Positions 7,570 through 16,628 are shown, counted from the first letter of the stretch. The stretch: 64,000 nt of DNA from Burkholderia ubonensis (GCF_902833085.1 NZ_CADFEB010000012.1:186001-250000), one strand, 5' to 3'. Notes: generated by a model from the sequence alone, not told the origin. Translations and numbers: made by a program.

Positions 7570-8433
7570 TCAGTGGGCGGCGAGCGCCTGGCGCAGCGCC
7601 GCGAGCACCGGCGCGCTGTCCGGCCGCACGCCGCGCCAGATGAAAAACGATTCGGCCGCCTGCTCGACGAGCATGCCGAGCCCGTCCGCCGCGCGCGCGC
7701 CGAGCGACGCCGCATGCTGCATGAACACGGTCGGCTGCGCGCCGTACATCATGTCGTACGCGAGCGTGTCCGGGCCGAACGCGGCCGGGCTGCATTCCGG
7801 CAGCGCGGCGTCGAGGCTGCCCGCGGTCGCGTTGACGATCACGTCGTACGGTTCCGCGCGGACCGTGTCCGGGCCGCCGCCCGCGAGCGTGCAGCCCGCG
7901 TCGTGCGCCGCCTGCGTGAACTGGCCGACCAGCGCTTCCGCCTTGCTGGCCGTGCGGTTCACGATCGTGATCGACAGCGGCGCGCGCTCGAGCATCGGCA
8001 GCACGACGCCGCGCGCGGCGCCGCCCGCGCCGAGCAGCAGGATGCGCGCGCCGGCGAGGCGCACGCCGCGATTCGTCTCGATGTCGCGCACGAGGCCGAC
8101 GCCGTCGGTGTTGTCGCCGAAGATGCCGTCGGCGTCGAAGCGCAGCGTGTTCACCGCGCCCGCGGCCGCCGCGCGCGGCGACAGCGTGTCGGCGAGCGCG
8201 TGCGCGTCCAGCTTGAACGGCACCGTCACGTTCGCGCCGCGTCCGCCTTCGGCGATGAACGCGCGCACGGCGGGCTCGAAGCCGTCGACCGGCGCGAGCC
8301 GGTGCTCGTAGACGACCGGCTCGCCGGTCTGCGCGGCGAACTGCGCGTGGATGAACGGCGACTTGCTGTGCGCCACCGGGTTGCCGAACACGACGTAGCG
8401 GTCGGGCCCACGCGTCGACGCGGCCGGATTCAT
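7570..8433 (-). CDS. aroE: Shikimate dehydrogenase (NADP)
   Basis: 287 residues. It reduces 3-dehydroshikimate to shikimate in aromatic amino-acid synthesis. Visible are the substrate segment NPVAHSKSP near residue 20, the catalytic Lys in VTVPFKLDA, NTDGVGLVRD, and the NADP fold glycine motif GAGGAARG followed by NRTASKAE. The start codon overlaps the stop of the upstream RNB exonuclease gene (ATGA), and mtgA follows closely, so it is translated from a shared message. Length and motifs are complete. Confidence 0.96.
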   Translation of the reverse strand: MNPAASTRGPDRYVVFGNPVAHSKSPFIHAQFAAQTGEPVVYEHRLAPVDGFEPAVRAFIAEGGRGANVTVPFKLDAHALADTLSPRAAAAGAVNTLRFDADGIFGDNTDGVGLVRDIETNRGVRLAGARILLLGAGGAARGVVLPMLERAPLSITIVNRTASKAEALVGQFTQAAHDAGCTLAGGGPDTVRAEPYDVIVNATAGSLDAALPECSPAAFGPDTLAYDMMYGAQPTVFMQHAASLGARAADGLGMLVEQAAESFFIWRGVRPDSAPVLAALRQALAAH

Positions 8434-10517
8434 GATGCGCGCTCCTCCTCGTTGCCGTTGCTTTCCGCCGCGGCACCATCGCCCTCCGCGGGGCCGGCAT
8501 CCGCCTCGGCGAGCGCCTCGGCCTCGGATTCCGCCGACGCGTCGCCCGCGTCGAGCAGCACGTCGTCGCCGTTCTCGCCGTCTTCCTCTTCCTCGGCCGC
8601 TTCGCCGCTCGGCACGACAGGCGCGTCGAGCACGTTGAGCAGCCGCACCGACGCCTCGATCGTCAGCTCGTCGATCGACATCACGTCGAGCAGCACGCGG
8701 GTGCCGCGCGCATGCACGCCGAGCGCCGGCACGTGCAGCAGCAGCGGCACGTCCTCGAGACGCACGAGGTCACCCTTCACGACGCTCGCGACGACCTGCT
8801 TCTTGCCCTCCTGGACGAGCCAGCGCAGGCACCAGAAATATTCCATCCGGCGCTGGTAGTCGGCATACGCGGAATAGGTGTCGTCGAAGCCCTGCACGAC
8901 CGCGTACAGGTCGGCGTCCTTCGGCTTGAACGGCGCGGCGAGCTTCGCGGTGACGCCGTGCTGCACGCATGCGAGCAGCTGCCACTGGTTGACGAGGTCG
9001 ACGTAGCGGCGCAGCGGCGACGTGCTCCATGCGTACTGCGGCACGCCGAGGCCTTCGTGCGGCGCGGCGCTCGTCTGCATGCGCGTGCGCTTCGGACCCG
9101 GCGCGCCGAAGCCCCGCTGCGAGCGATAGATGCCCGGCACCGTGTGGTCGTGCAGGAACGCGCCCCACGTCGAGTTCGCGAGGATCGCGAGCTCCGACAC
9201 GATCAGGTCGAGCGGCGAGCCGCGCCGGCGCGGCGTGATCGTCACGTGTTCGCCGTCGACGTAGAAGTTGTAGTCGGTGTTGCGCTGCACCTCGCGCTTC
9301 AGGCCGTAGCCCGCGCGCGCCAGCTGGCGCTTCTCGAACAGCGCCTGCGCGAGCGGCCACAGCACCGCGATGTCGTCCTTGTGCGGATAGTCGCCGCTGC
9401 CGTCGGCGAGCGTCTGTTCGGTGACGAGCTCGTCGAGCGTGTTGTGGCGCAGGTTGTTCTTGACGAACACGAGTTCCGCGCGCGTCTCGTTCGCGACGAT
9501 CTCCTGCGTATCGCGGTTCACGATGATGTACAGCGACAGCGCCGGGCGGTAGTCGCCCTCCTTCAGCGTGAACACGTCGACCACGTCGTCCGGCAGCATC
9601 GTGATCTTGTCGCCGGGCATGTAGACGGTCGACAGGCGCGTGCGCGCGATCGCGTCGACCGCATCGCCGCGCACGATGCCGAGCGCCGGCGCCGCGATGT
9701 GCACGCCGATCCGCGCGCGGCCGTCGGCCAGGTGCTCGACCGAGAACGCGTCGTCGATTTCGGTCGTCGTGATGTCGTCGATCGAGAAAGCATTGACGTC
9801 GGCGCGCGGCAGGTCGTCCGGCAGGCCGCCGACCGCAACCGGCGGAAAGCCCGTGCCGTGCGGGAAGAATTCGGCGAGGAAGCGCGCCTCGTGCAGCGCG
9901 CGCGCCGACGCGATGCCGCCGCAGTCGAGCATCAGCCGCGCCGGCGACACGCCCAGCGCGCCGGCCGCCGCCTCGAGCGCCTTGTATTCGATCGCGTTCT
10001 TGTCCGGGCGCGTCAGCAGCCCGAGCACCTTGCCGTCGAACGCGGCGGGCAGCTTGCCGGCCTTCAGCTCTTCCTCGTACTGCGCCTGCACGAGCGCCTG
10101 CTGGCGCTTGCGCTCGAGCGACGCGAGCGCCATTTTCAGCTGCTCCTCCGGCGCGCGCTGGTACTGCCCGCGCCCCTTGCGGCGGAAGTACACGGGCGAG
10201 CCGTGCAGGCGCAGCACGAGCGCCGCGCGCTCGACCGGGCCGTAGGTTTCGCCGAAGTATTCCGCGGCGAGCGCCGTATACGCGAATTCCTCCGCCGGCG
10301 CGCATTCCCACAGGAAATCCAGGTCGATCTCCTGCGCGGCCGCGTCGGCCTGCTGCATCAGCTCGCTCGCGGCCGGCTTCTCGAATTCGATCAGCACGTC
10401 CTTCGCGCGCACCTTCGCGCGCCGCCCGCCGGGCAGCTCGACCTGAAACGCGTCGCCCTGGCGCGACAGCACGCTGCCCGCCTTGAAACTGCCCGATTCC
10501 TCGAAGAAAACGTTCAC
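8430..10517 (-). CDS. RNB-domain 3'-5' exoribonuclease (RNase II/R family) with acidic tail
   Basis: 695 residues from a GTG start (10517). An N-terminal RNA-binding/winged region is followed by the RNB catalytic domain from about residue 245: SIDDITTTEIDDAFSVEHL holds the metal-binding aspartates, with later GDYRPALSLYI and the RSQRGFGAPGPKR / YAWSTSPLRRYVDLVNQWQL signatures. It hydrolyses single-stranded RNA processively from the 3' end. The protein is shorter than RNase R and ends in about 60 strongly acidic residues (EEAEEEEDGENGDD and onward) with no recognisable S1 domain there. It overlaps aroE by ATGA. It resembles the betaproteobacterial RNase II-like group; whether rnb or rnr is the true counterpart is unclear. 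Confidence 0.9.
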   Translation of the reverse strand: MNVFFEESGSFKAGSVLSRQGDAFQVELPGGRRAKVRAKDVLIEFEKPAASELMQQADAAAQEIDLDFLWECAPAEEFAYTALAAEYFGETYGPVERAALVLRLHGSPVYFRRKGRGQYQRAPEEQLKMALASLERKRQQALVQAQYEEELKAGKLPAAFDGKVLGLLTRPDKNAIEYKALEAAAGALGVSPARLMLDCGGIASARALHEARFLAEFFPHGTGFPPVAVGGLPDDLPRADVNAFSIDDITTTEIDDAFSVEHLADGRARIGVHIAAPALGIVRGDAVDAIARTRLSTVYMPGDKITMLPDDVVDVFTLKEGDYRPALSLYIIVNRDTQEIVANETRAELVFVKNNLRHNTLDELVTEQTLADGSGDYPHKDDIAVLWPLAQALFEKRQLARAGYGLKREVQRNTDYNFYVDGEHVTITPRRRGSPLDLIVSELAILANSTWGAFLHDHTVPGIYRSQRGFGAPGPKRTRMQTSAAPHEGLGVPQYAWSTSPLRRYVDLVNQWQLLACVQHGVTAKLAAPFKPKDADLYAVVQGFDDTYSAYADYQRRMEYFWCLRWLVQEGKKQVVASVVKGDLVRLEDVPLLLHVPALGVHARGTRVLLDVMSIDELTIEASVRLLNVLDAPVVPSGEAAEEEEDGENGDDVLLDAGDASAESEAEALAEADAGPAEGDGAAAESNGNEEERAS

Positions 10518-10600
10518 TCAGTACTCTCGTTCAGACTGCCGGGCGCCGCCGTCGCACGACGACGCCACGTGATAATGGGATTCGATGGCCTGCGGCCGGC

Positions 10601-11170
10601 TTACGTCGTCTTCCCGTCGCAAAACGCGAGAACGTCGTCGACGTAGTCGGCAAATTCGCTGATCCCGTGATCGCTGCCGGCGATCACGCGGGTTTTCGCA
10701 CCGGGGTAATGGGCGAGCATCTCGCGATAGTCGAGCACTTCGTCGCCGGTCGCCGCGAACAGATAGTAGCGCTCGGGACGCGTGATCGCCGCCACGCGCA
10801 ACGCGTTCAGTTCGTCCAGATGATGCCGCTCGACGACGATCGTGCCGCCGCCGTGCCACAGCGGCTGTTCGCCGAGATACTGCTCCAGGTCGCGCTGCGG
10901 CTCGGTGGCGGGATTCAGCACCACCGCCTTCCAGCCGTGCTGCTCGGCGAGCCAGGTCGCGTAATAGCCGCCGAGCGAGCTGCCGATCACCGTCACGTCG
11001 CGCGCGCCGGCGACCTCGGCTTGCGCCGCGGCGATCGCCGCGAGCGGCGACATCGACAGCGACGGGCAGCGCCATTCGGCGGTGCGGCCCAGTTCGGCCA
11101 TGCGCGCGGCGAGCAGCCGCGACTTCATCGATTCCGGCGACGAGCGGAAGCCGTGCAGATACAGGATCAC
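10601..11170 (-). CDS. YqiA/YcfP-type alpha/beta-fold esterase
   Basis: 189 residues. It opens with the strand-loop MILYLHGFRSSPES, carries the nucleophile elbow GSSLGG (Ser near residue 64), an Asp in YREMLAHYPG and the catalytic His in IAGSDHGISEF near the C-terminus. The small UPF0227/YqiA family hydrolyses short acyl esters in vitro, but its biological substrate is unknown. The start ATG overlaps the mpl stop (ATGA), so it is co-translated with a peptidoglycan-recycling ligase, and the RNB exonuclease gene follows after 83 bp. Confidence 0.85.
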   Translation of the reverse strand: MILYLHGFRSSPESMKSRLLAARMAELGRTAEWRCPSLSMSPLAAIAAAQAEVAGARDVTVIGSSLGGYYATWLAEQHGWKAVVLNPATEPQRDLEQYLGEQPLWHGGGTIVVERHHLDELNALRVAAITRPERYYLFAATGDEVLDYREMLAHYPGAKTRVIAGSDHGISEFADYVDDVLAFCDGKTT

Positions 11171-12561
11171 GCGCGGCTCCCGCCGGCGTCGAGCGCATCG
11201 AGCAGCTTCTGGTGGACGCCGCCGAAACCGCCGTTGCTCATCACGAGCACGTGGTCACCCGGGCGCGCCACCGCCACGACCGCCTTCACCAGTTGATGAA
11301 GGTCGTCGAACGCGTGGGCCTTGTCGCCGAGCGGCGCGAGTGCTTCGCCGAGGTTCCAGCCGAGCGCGTCGCGGCCGGCCGGCGCGCCGTAGCCGAACAC
11401 GAGGTCGGCATCGGCGAGGCTCGCCGGCAATTGCGACTTCATCACGCCGAGCTTCATCGTGTTCGAACGCGGCTCGAGCACTGCGAGAATGCGGGCATTT
11501 TGCTGGCCGATGCGCGCACGAAGGCCGGCGATCGTGGTTTCGATCGCGGTCGGATGGTGCGCGAAGTCGTCGTAGACGGTCACGCCGTTCACGCTGCCGC
11601 GCACTTCCATGCGCCGCTTCACGTTGCGGAACGACGCGAGCGAAGCTGCCGCCTGCGCCGGCGGCACGCCGACGTGGCGCGCGGCGGCGATCGCCGCGAG
11701 CGCGTTCATCCGGTTGTGCTCGCCCTGCACCTGCCACGCGACTTCGCCGAGCCGCTCGCCGCGCCAGTAGACGGCAAAGCGCTCGTCGACCGGCACGCCG
11801 TCCTCGGCCGCCAGCGCCTGCCAGCCGCCGTCGACGCCGAAGCGCTCGACCTCGCTCCAGCAGCCGCGCGCGAGCACGCGTTCGAGCGCGTCCTCGCGGC
11901 CGTTCGAGACGAGCCGCCCGACGCCCGGCACGGTGCGCACGAGATGGTGGAATTGCGTCTCGATCGCGGCGAGATCCGGGAAGATGTCGGCGTGATCGAA
12001 CTCGAGATTGTTCAACACCGCGGTACGCGGCCGGTAATGGACGAACTTCGAGCGCTTGTCGAAGAACGCGGTGTCGTATTCGTCCGCCTCGATCACGAAG
12101 AAACTCGAATCGGTCAGCCGCGCCGATACGCCGAAATTCAGCGGCACGCCCCCGATCAGGAAGCCCGGATTCAGGCCCGCGTCCTCGAGCAGCCATGCGA
12201 GCATCGACGACGTGGTCGTCTTGCCGTGGGTGCCCGCGACCGCGAGCACCCACTTGCCGGCGAGCACGTGCTCGCCGAGCCACTGCGGGCCCGACACGTA
12301 CGGCAGGCCGCGATCGAGGATCGCCTCCATCAGCGGGTTGCCGCGCGTCACGACGTTGCCGATCACGAACAGGTCCGGCTTCAGGTCGATCTGTTCGGCG
12401 CCGTAGCCCTCGACCAGCTGGATGCCCTGCGCCTCGAGCTGCGTGCTCATCGGCGGATAGACGCCCGCGTCGCAGCCGGTGACCGTATGCCCCGCCGCGC
12501 GCGCGAGTACGGCCAGACCGCCCATGAAGGTGCCGCAGATGCCAAGAATATGGATGTGCAT
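11167..12561 (-). CDS. mpl: UDP-N-acetylmuramate:L-Ala-gamma-D-Glu-meso-DAP ligase
   Basis: 464 residues of the Mur ligase superfamily. The N-terminal Rossmann domain begins MHIHILGICGTFMGGLAVLA; the P-loop is VAGTHGKTTTSSM (about residue 110) and the C-terminal domain has VYDDFAHHPTAIETT and EPRSNTMKLG, which separate Mpl from MurC. It attaches recycled murein tripeptide to UDP-MurNAc in the cytoplasm. AmpD, which releases that tripeptide, is encoded at 28067-28657 in the same window. It is the first gene of the mpl-esterase unit, divergent from the gene at 12786. Confidence 0.95.
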   Translation of the reverse strand: MHIHILGICGTFMGGLAVLARAAGHTVTGCDAGVYPPMSTQLEAQGIQLVEGYGAEQIDLKPDLFVIGNVVTRGNPLMEAILDRGLPYVSGPQWLGEHVLAGKWVLAVAGTHGKTTTSSMLAWLLEDAGLNPGFLIGGVPLNFGVSARLTDSSFFVIEADEYDTAFFDKRSKFVHYRPRTAVLNNLEFDHADIFPDLAAIETQFHHLVRTVPGVGRLVSNGREDALERVLARGCWSEVERFGVDGGWQALAAEDGVPVDERFAVYWRGERLGEVAWQVQGEHNRMNALAAIAAARHVGVPPAQAAASLASFRNVKRRMEVRGSVNGVTVYDDFAHHPTAIETTIAGLRARIGQQNARILAVLEPRSNTMKLGVMKSQLPASLADADLVFGYGAPAGRDALGWNLGEALAPLGDKAHAFDDLHQLVKAVVAVARPGDHVLVMSNGGFGGVHQKLLDALDAGGSRA

Positions 12562-12785
12562 AGAAGAATGCTTTCGCGCCGCCGGGGCGCCGTCGATTCG
12601 GAAAGTGGATGGGCGAGGCGCCGGACAGGCCGCGCGGCCGGCGCAGGTCGCCGGCCGCTATTGTAACTGACGGCCTGCGGCGCCCGGCGGCCCGTGCGAC
12701 GCCGGCCGCCGCGGCAGCCGGCAGCCGGCGGCAAGCGGCCGCACCGCCATCGACCGCGGCGTCGATCGAGTATGATTGCCGCATC

Positions 12786-13430
12786 ATGTCTCGCAAACCC
12801 TTAGTCGACCCGCGGCGCGTCCGCGAGGAAATTGCCCAGGCCGCCGCGCGCCTGATCGCGGAGGACGGCCTGGACTACGCCGGCGCGAAGCGCAAGGCCG
12901 CGCGCCAGCTGCTCGGCGATGCGCGCGTTGCCGGCGAATGGCTGCCGGATAACGACCAGCTCGAGGAGGAACTGCGCGAATATCTCGTGCTGTTCCAGAG
13001 CGACACGCAGCCGGACGAACTGCGGCGGCTGCGCGAGGTCGCGCTCGACTGGATGCGTCGGCTCGCCGATTTCAATCCGTACGTGACGGGCGCGGTGCTG
13101 AACGGCACCGCGAACGCGCATTCGGACATTCACCTGCAGACGTTTACCGACAACCCGAAGGATGTTGCGATTTCGCTGCTGAACCAGAATGTCCAGTACG
13201 ACGTGTCCGAAACCCGGCACTTCGCCGGCCGCGGCGACGTCGAGACGCTGAGCTTCCTGTGGCGTGGCCGGCGCGACGACGAGCCGGTCGGCATCCACGT
13301 CGCGCTGTATGCGAGCGACGACCTGCGCGGCGCGGTGAAGGCCGACGCGCGCGGCCGGCTGCCGCGCGCCGACGCAACCGCCTTGCGTGCGCTCCTCGCG
13401 GCCAGCGACACCTCTTCAGAACCCACTTGA
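12786..13430 (+). CDS. Uncharacterised nucleotidyltransferase-like protein
   Basis: 214 residues, cytoplasmic, no signal peptide. The segment NGTANAHSDIHLQTF (about residues 106-120) followed by KDVAISLLNQNVQYDV resembles the G-x-S/A-D-x-D-hydrophobic core of minimal nucleotidyltransferases, but the second acidic residue is His (DIH) rather than Asp, so catalysis is uncertain. The N-terminus (PRRVREEIAQAAARLIAEDGLDYAGAK) is a conserved helical opening of this betaproteobacterial family. A TATGAT element at 12771-12776 ends only nine bases before the ATG, so the mRNA may be almost leaderless. The TlpA-like gene follows four bases after the stop. The function is not known. Confidence 0.75.
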   Translation: MSRKPLVDPRRVREEIAQAAARLIAEDGLDYAGAKRKAARQLLGDARVAGEWLPDNDQLEEELREYLVLFQSDTQPDELRRLREVALDWMRRLADFNPYVTGAVLNGTANAHSDIHLQTFTDNPKDVAISLLNQNVQYDVSETRHFAGRGDVETLSFLWRGRRDDEPVGIHVALYASDDLRGAVKADARGRLPRADATALRALLAASDTSSEPT

Positions 13431-13434
13431 TTCG

Positions 13435-13986
13435 ATGATGAACACGAAACGCATGCTGACGCTCGCCGTCGTGGCCGCGGTCGCCGTCGCGGGCGGCCTC
13501 GCCGCCGGCCACTGGTTCCGGGGCGGCCCGGCCGAGAACGTCGCCGAGGCGGCGCCCGCCCCGGGCGACGCGGTCGCCCAGCTGTGGGCCGCCGCGCTGA
13601 CCGACGCCGACGGCAAGCCGGCGACGCTCGCGTCGTTCAAGGGCCAGAAGGTCGTCGTCAATTTCTGGGCGTCATGGTGCGGCCCGTGCGTCCAGGAGAT
13701 GCCCGAGCTCGTCGCGCTGTCGCACGAATACCGGCAGAAAGGCATCCGTTTCATCGGGATCGGCGTCGATTCCGGACAGAACGTGAAGAATTTCCTGCAG
13801 AAGGTGAAGGTCGACTATCCGGTGTTCGTCAGCGGCTATGCCGGGGCCGATCTGGCCCGTAATTTCGGGAACACGGCCGGCGCCCTGCCGTTTACGGTCG
13901 TCATCGACGAACATGGCAAAATCCGCGAGACGAAATTAGGACAAATCCAACCCGCGGAGCTGAAAAAGACCCTCGACGCGCTTTGA
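13435..13986 (+). CDS. TlpA-family membrane-anchored thiol:disulfide oxidoreductase
   Basis: 183 residues with one N-terminal membrane anchor (LTLAVVAAVAVAGGLAAG, about 8-25) and a periplasmic thioredoxin fold. The active site WCGPC is at 81-85, preceded by KVVVNFWAS, with the cis-Pro in GALPFTVVID. Such proteins reduce disulfides, for example in cytochrome c maturation, or act as general periplasmic thiol reductants. There are two adjacent ATGs (13435 and 13438); the first is given. It directly follows the nucleotidyltransferase-like gene. No cytochrome biogenesis genes are adjacent, so the partner is unknown. Confidence 0.88.
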   Translation: MMNTKRMLTLAVVAAVAVAGGLAAGHWFRGGPAENVAEAAPAPGDAVAQLWAAALTDADGKPATLASFKGQKVVVNFWASWCGPCVQEMPELVALSHEYRQKGIRFIGIGVDSGQNVKNFLQKVKVDYPVFVSGYAGADLARNFGNTAGALPFTVVIDEHGKIRETKLGQIQPAELKKTLDAL

Positions 13987-14120
13987 GCCGCCCGGCGAAC
14001 GTGCTGCACGTTGTCGGCGATTTGGATAGCGATCGCATCAAATTCGCGTGAATTCGCGAACACTTTGTCCGCGCGCCGGTAAATCTTGCCGGCGCCGCGC
14101 GGCTGGCCGTTCGGCGAAAC

Positions 14121-14150
14121 TGGACAAATTTCTCTAAATAGCGCTAAAGT
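14121..14150 (+). promoter_or_regulatory. Probable aroQ promoter
   Basis: TGGACA (14121-14126) and TAAAGT (14145-14150) are spaced 18 bp apart, giving a predicted start near 14157 and a leader of about 24 nt before the aroQ ATG. It lies in the 194-bp gap after the TlpA-like gene. Confidence 0.5.
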
Positions 14151-14180
14151 TCGCGCAATTCCGCAGAAATAGAAGCGACC

Positions 14181-14633
14181 ATGACACGATTGCTGGTGCT
14201 GCACGGCCCCAACCTGAACCTTCTCGGCACCCGGGAACCGGAGGTGTACGGCCGCGTCACGCTCGCGCAGATCGATCAGGCGCTTGCCGCGCGGGCGCAG
14301 GAAGCGGGTGTCGAGCTGACGTCGTTCCAGAGCAACCACGAAGGCGCGCTCGTCGACCGCATCCAGGCCGCGCGGGATGAACAAACCGATTTCATTCTGA
14401 TCAATCCGGCCGCGTATACGCATACGAGCGTCGCGATCCGGGACGCGCTCGCCGGCGTCGGCATCCCGTTCGTCGAGATTCACCTGTCGAACGTGCACCG
14501 CCGCGAAGCGTTCCGGCACCACTCCTACTTTTCCGACCAGGCCGAAGGCGTCATCTGCGGGCTCGGCTGGAAAGGTTACCTGTACGCGCTCGAATACGCG
14601 CTCGACAAGCTGCAAGGCGCGTCGCGCGGCTGA
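14181..14633 (+). CDS. aroQ: 3-dehydroquinate dehydratase, type II
   Basis: 150 residues, the standard size of the dodecameric type II enzyme, which dehydrates 3-dehydroquinate to 3-dehydroshikimate. Visible are LLVLHGPNLNLLGTREPEVYG with the catalytic loop Arg/Tyr, FQSNHEG, NPAAYTHTS and EIHLSNVHRRE with the catalytic His. It lies just upstream of accBC, a common betaproteobacterial arrangement, and may read through into it. The shikimate pathway is also represented here by aroE. Confidence 0.97.
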   Translation: MTRLLVLHGPNLNLLGTREPEVYGRVTLAQIDQALAARAQEAGVELTSFQSNHEGALVDRIQAARDEQTDFILINPAAYTHTSVAIRDALAGVGIPFVEIHLSNVHRREAFRHHSYFSDQAEGVICGLGWKGYLYALEYALDKLQGASRG

Positions 14634-14650
14634 TTTCACGATCTAGATTC

Positions 14651-14672
14651 AGCGCCGGCTCCAACCGGCGCT
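14651..14672 (+). other. Hairpin in the aroQ-accB gap
   Basis: AGCGCCGG (14651-14658) pairs with CCGGCGCT (14665-14672) across a 6-nt loop, directly between the aroQ stop and the accB ribosome-binding site. No T-run follows. It may be a weak terminator or a stability element that tunes accBC expression. Confidence 0.4.
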
Positions 14673-14698
14673 TTCACGTATTGAAAGGGGAATTCCCG

Positions 14699-15172
14699 AT
14701 GGATCTTCGTAAGCTGAAAACTCTGATCGACCTCGTCTCCGAATCCGGCATCTCCGAGCTGGAAGTGACGGAAGGCGAAGGCAAGGTGCGCATCGTCAAG
14801 AACGCGCCGCCGGTCTACGTGCAGCCGACGGGCGGGTATGCCCCGCAAATCAGCGCGCCCGCGCAGACGGTCGCGCTGCCGGTTGAAAACGCCGCTGCCG
14901 CGCCGGCCGCAGGCGCCGCCGCGCCCGCCGTGCCGCAGGGCCACGTCGTGACGTCGCCGATGGTCGGCACGTTCTACCGCGCGCCGTCGCCGGGCGCCGA
15001 CCCGTTCGCCCAGGTCGGCGACACGGTCAAGGAAGGCCAGACGCTCTGCATCATCGAAGCGATGAAGCTCCTCAACGAGATCGAGTCCGACAAGGCCGGC
15101 GTGATCAAGGAAATCCTCGTCGAGAACGGCCAGGCCGTCGAATACGGCCAGCCGCTTTTCGTGATCGGCTAA
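14699..15172 (+). CDS. accB: Acetyl-CoA carboxylase biotin carboxyl carrier protein
   Basis: 157 residues. The N-terminal domain (MDLRKLKTLIDLVSESGISELEV) is joined by an Ala/Pro linker (about 50-80) to the biotinyl domain, whose acceptor lysine lies in the EAMKL motif (Lys123). It carries CO2 between biotin carboxylase and carboxyltransferase in malonyl-CoA synthesis. The ATG at 14699 is preferred because AAAGGGGAA lies just before it; an in-frame TTG at 14681 is upstream of that box. accC follows after 85 bp. Confidence 0.97.
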   Translation: MDLRKLKTLIDLVSESGISELEVTEGEGKVRIVKNAPPVYVQPTGGYAPQISAPAQTVALPVENAAAAPAAGAAAPAVPQGHVVTSPMVGTFYRAPSPGADPFAQVGDTVKEGQTLCIIEAMKLLNEIESDKAGVIKEILVENGQAVEYGQPLFVIG

Positions 15173-15257
15173 AGTCCGCCGCGCGGCCGCTGCGCCGCGC
15201 GCCGCCGATGCTCTCCAGGCGCCATTCGCGCGCCCCTCGAAGAGACGAATACTCGCT

Positions 15258-16625
15258 ATGTTTGAAAAAATCCTCATTGCCAACCGCGGTGAAATCGCGC
15301 TGCGCATTCAGCGCGCGTGCCGCGAGCTCGGCGTCAAGACGGTGGTCGTCTACTCGGAAGCCGACAAGGAAGCCAAGTACGTGCGCCTCGCGGACGAAGC
15401 CGTCTGCATCGGCCCGGCCCCGTCGAACCTGAGCTACCTGAACATGCCGGCGCTGATCAGCGCCGCGGAAGTCACCGACGCCGAGGCGATCCACCCCGGC
15501 TACGGCTTCCTGTCGGAAAACGCCGACTTCGCGGAACGCGTCGAGCAATCGGGCTTCACGTTCATCGGCCCGCGTCCGGAGACGATCCGCCTGATGGGCG
15601 ACAAGGTCACAGCGAAGCAGACCATGATCAAGACCGGCGTGCCGTGCGTGCCGGGCTCGGAAGGCGCGTTGCCGGACGATCCGAAGGAGATCGTGAAGAT
15701 TGCCCGCGCGATCGGCTACCCGGTCATCATCAAGGCGGCGGGCGGCGGCGGCGGCCGCGGGATGCGCGTCGTGCACACCGAGGCGGCGCTCGTCAACGCG
15801 GTGAACATGACCCGCGAGGAAGCCGGCCGTGCGTTCGGCAATCCGCAGGTCTACATGGAGAAGTTCCTCGAGAACCCGCGCCACATCGAGATCCAGGTGC
15901 TGTCCGACGCGCACAAGAACGCGCTGTGGCTCGGCGAGCGCGACTGCTCGATGCAGCGCCGCCACCAGAAGGTGATCGAGGAAGCGCCGGCGCCCGGCAT
16001 TCCGCGCCGCCTGATCGACCGGATCGGCGACCGCTGCGCGGACGCGTGCAAGAAGATGGGCTACCTCGGCGCGGGCACGTTCGAGTTCCTGTACGAGAAC
16101 GGCGAGTTCTACTTCATCGAGATGAACACGCGCGTGCAGGTCGAGCACCCGGTGTCGGAACTGATCACGGGCGTCGACATCGTGCAGGAACAGATCCGCA
16201 TCGCGGCCGGCGAGAAGCTCACGCTGCGCCAGCGCGACATCCAGTTCCGCGGACATGCGATCGAATGCCGGATCAATGCCGAAGATCCGTTCAAGTTCAC
16301 GCCGTCGCCGGGCCGGATCACGTCGTGGCACACGCCGGGCGGCCCGGGCGTGCGCGTCGATTCGCACGCCTACAATGGCTATTTCGTGCCGCCGAACTAT
16401 GATTCGATGATCGGCAAGCTGATCACCTACGGCGCGACCCGCGAGCAGGCGATCAGCCGGATGCGCATCGCACTGTCGGAAATGGTGGTTGAAGGCATCC
16501 AGACCAACATCCCGCTGCACCGCGAGCTGATGATCGACTCGAAGTTCGTCGAAGGCGGCACCAGCATCCACTACCTCGAAAACCGGCTCGCGCAGAAGCA
16601 GCAGGTCGCACCGGAAGAAGCGTAA
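15258..16625 (+). CDS. accC: Acetyl-CoA carboxylase biotin carboxylase subunit
   Basis: 455 residues of the ATP-grasp carboxylase family. The N-terminus MFEKILIANRGEIALRIQRA, IHPGYGFLSENADFAE, the glycine-rich loop KAAGGGGGRGMRVV and the catalytic region EFLYENGEFYFIEMNTRVQVEHPVSE are all present. It carboxylates the biotin of AccB using ATP and bicarbonate. It is co-transcribed with accB and followed three bases later by prmA, an accBC-prmA order common in proteobacteria. Confidence 0.98.
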   Translation: MFEKILIANRGEIALRIQRACRELGVKTVVVYSEADKEAKYVRLADEAVCIGPAPSNLSYLNMPALISAAEVTDAEAIHPGYGFLSENADFAERVEQSGFTFIGPRPETIRLMGDKVTAKQTMIKTGVPCVPGSEGALPDDPKEIVKIARAIGYPVIIKAAGGGGGRGMRVVHTEAALVNAVNMTREEAGRAFGNPQVYMEKFLENPRHIEIQVLSDAHKNALWLGERDCSMQRRHQKVIEEAPAPGIPRRLIDRIGDRCADACKKMGYLGAGTFEFLYENGEFYFIEMNTRVQVEHPVSELITGVDIVQEQIRIAAGEKLTLRQRDIQFRGHAIECRINAEDPFKFTPSPGRITSWHTPGGPGVRVDSHAYNGYFVPPNYDSMIGKLITYGATREQAISRMRIALSEMVVEGIQTNIPLHRELMIDSKFVEGGTSIHYLENRLAQKQQVAPEEA

Positions 16626-16628
16626 CGC

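Noticed and set aside
11082..12482. Long plus-strand Arg-rich frames opposite mpl
   Set aside because: Arg/Ala/Ser-rich composition typical of out-of-frame GC-rich DNA; mpl motifs are intact on the other strand.
12660..12665. TACAAT on the minus strand as a mpl promoter
   Set aside because: There is no acceptable -35 at 16-18 bp and the leader would lie in a GC-rich hairpin-prone stretch; too weak to list.
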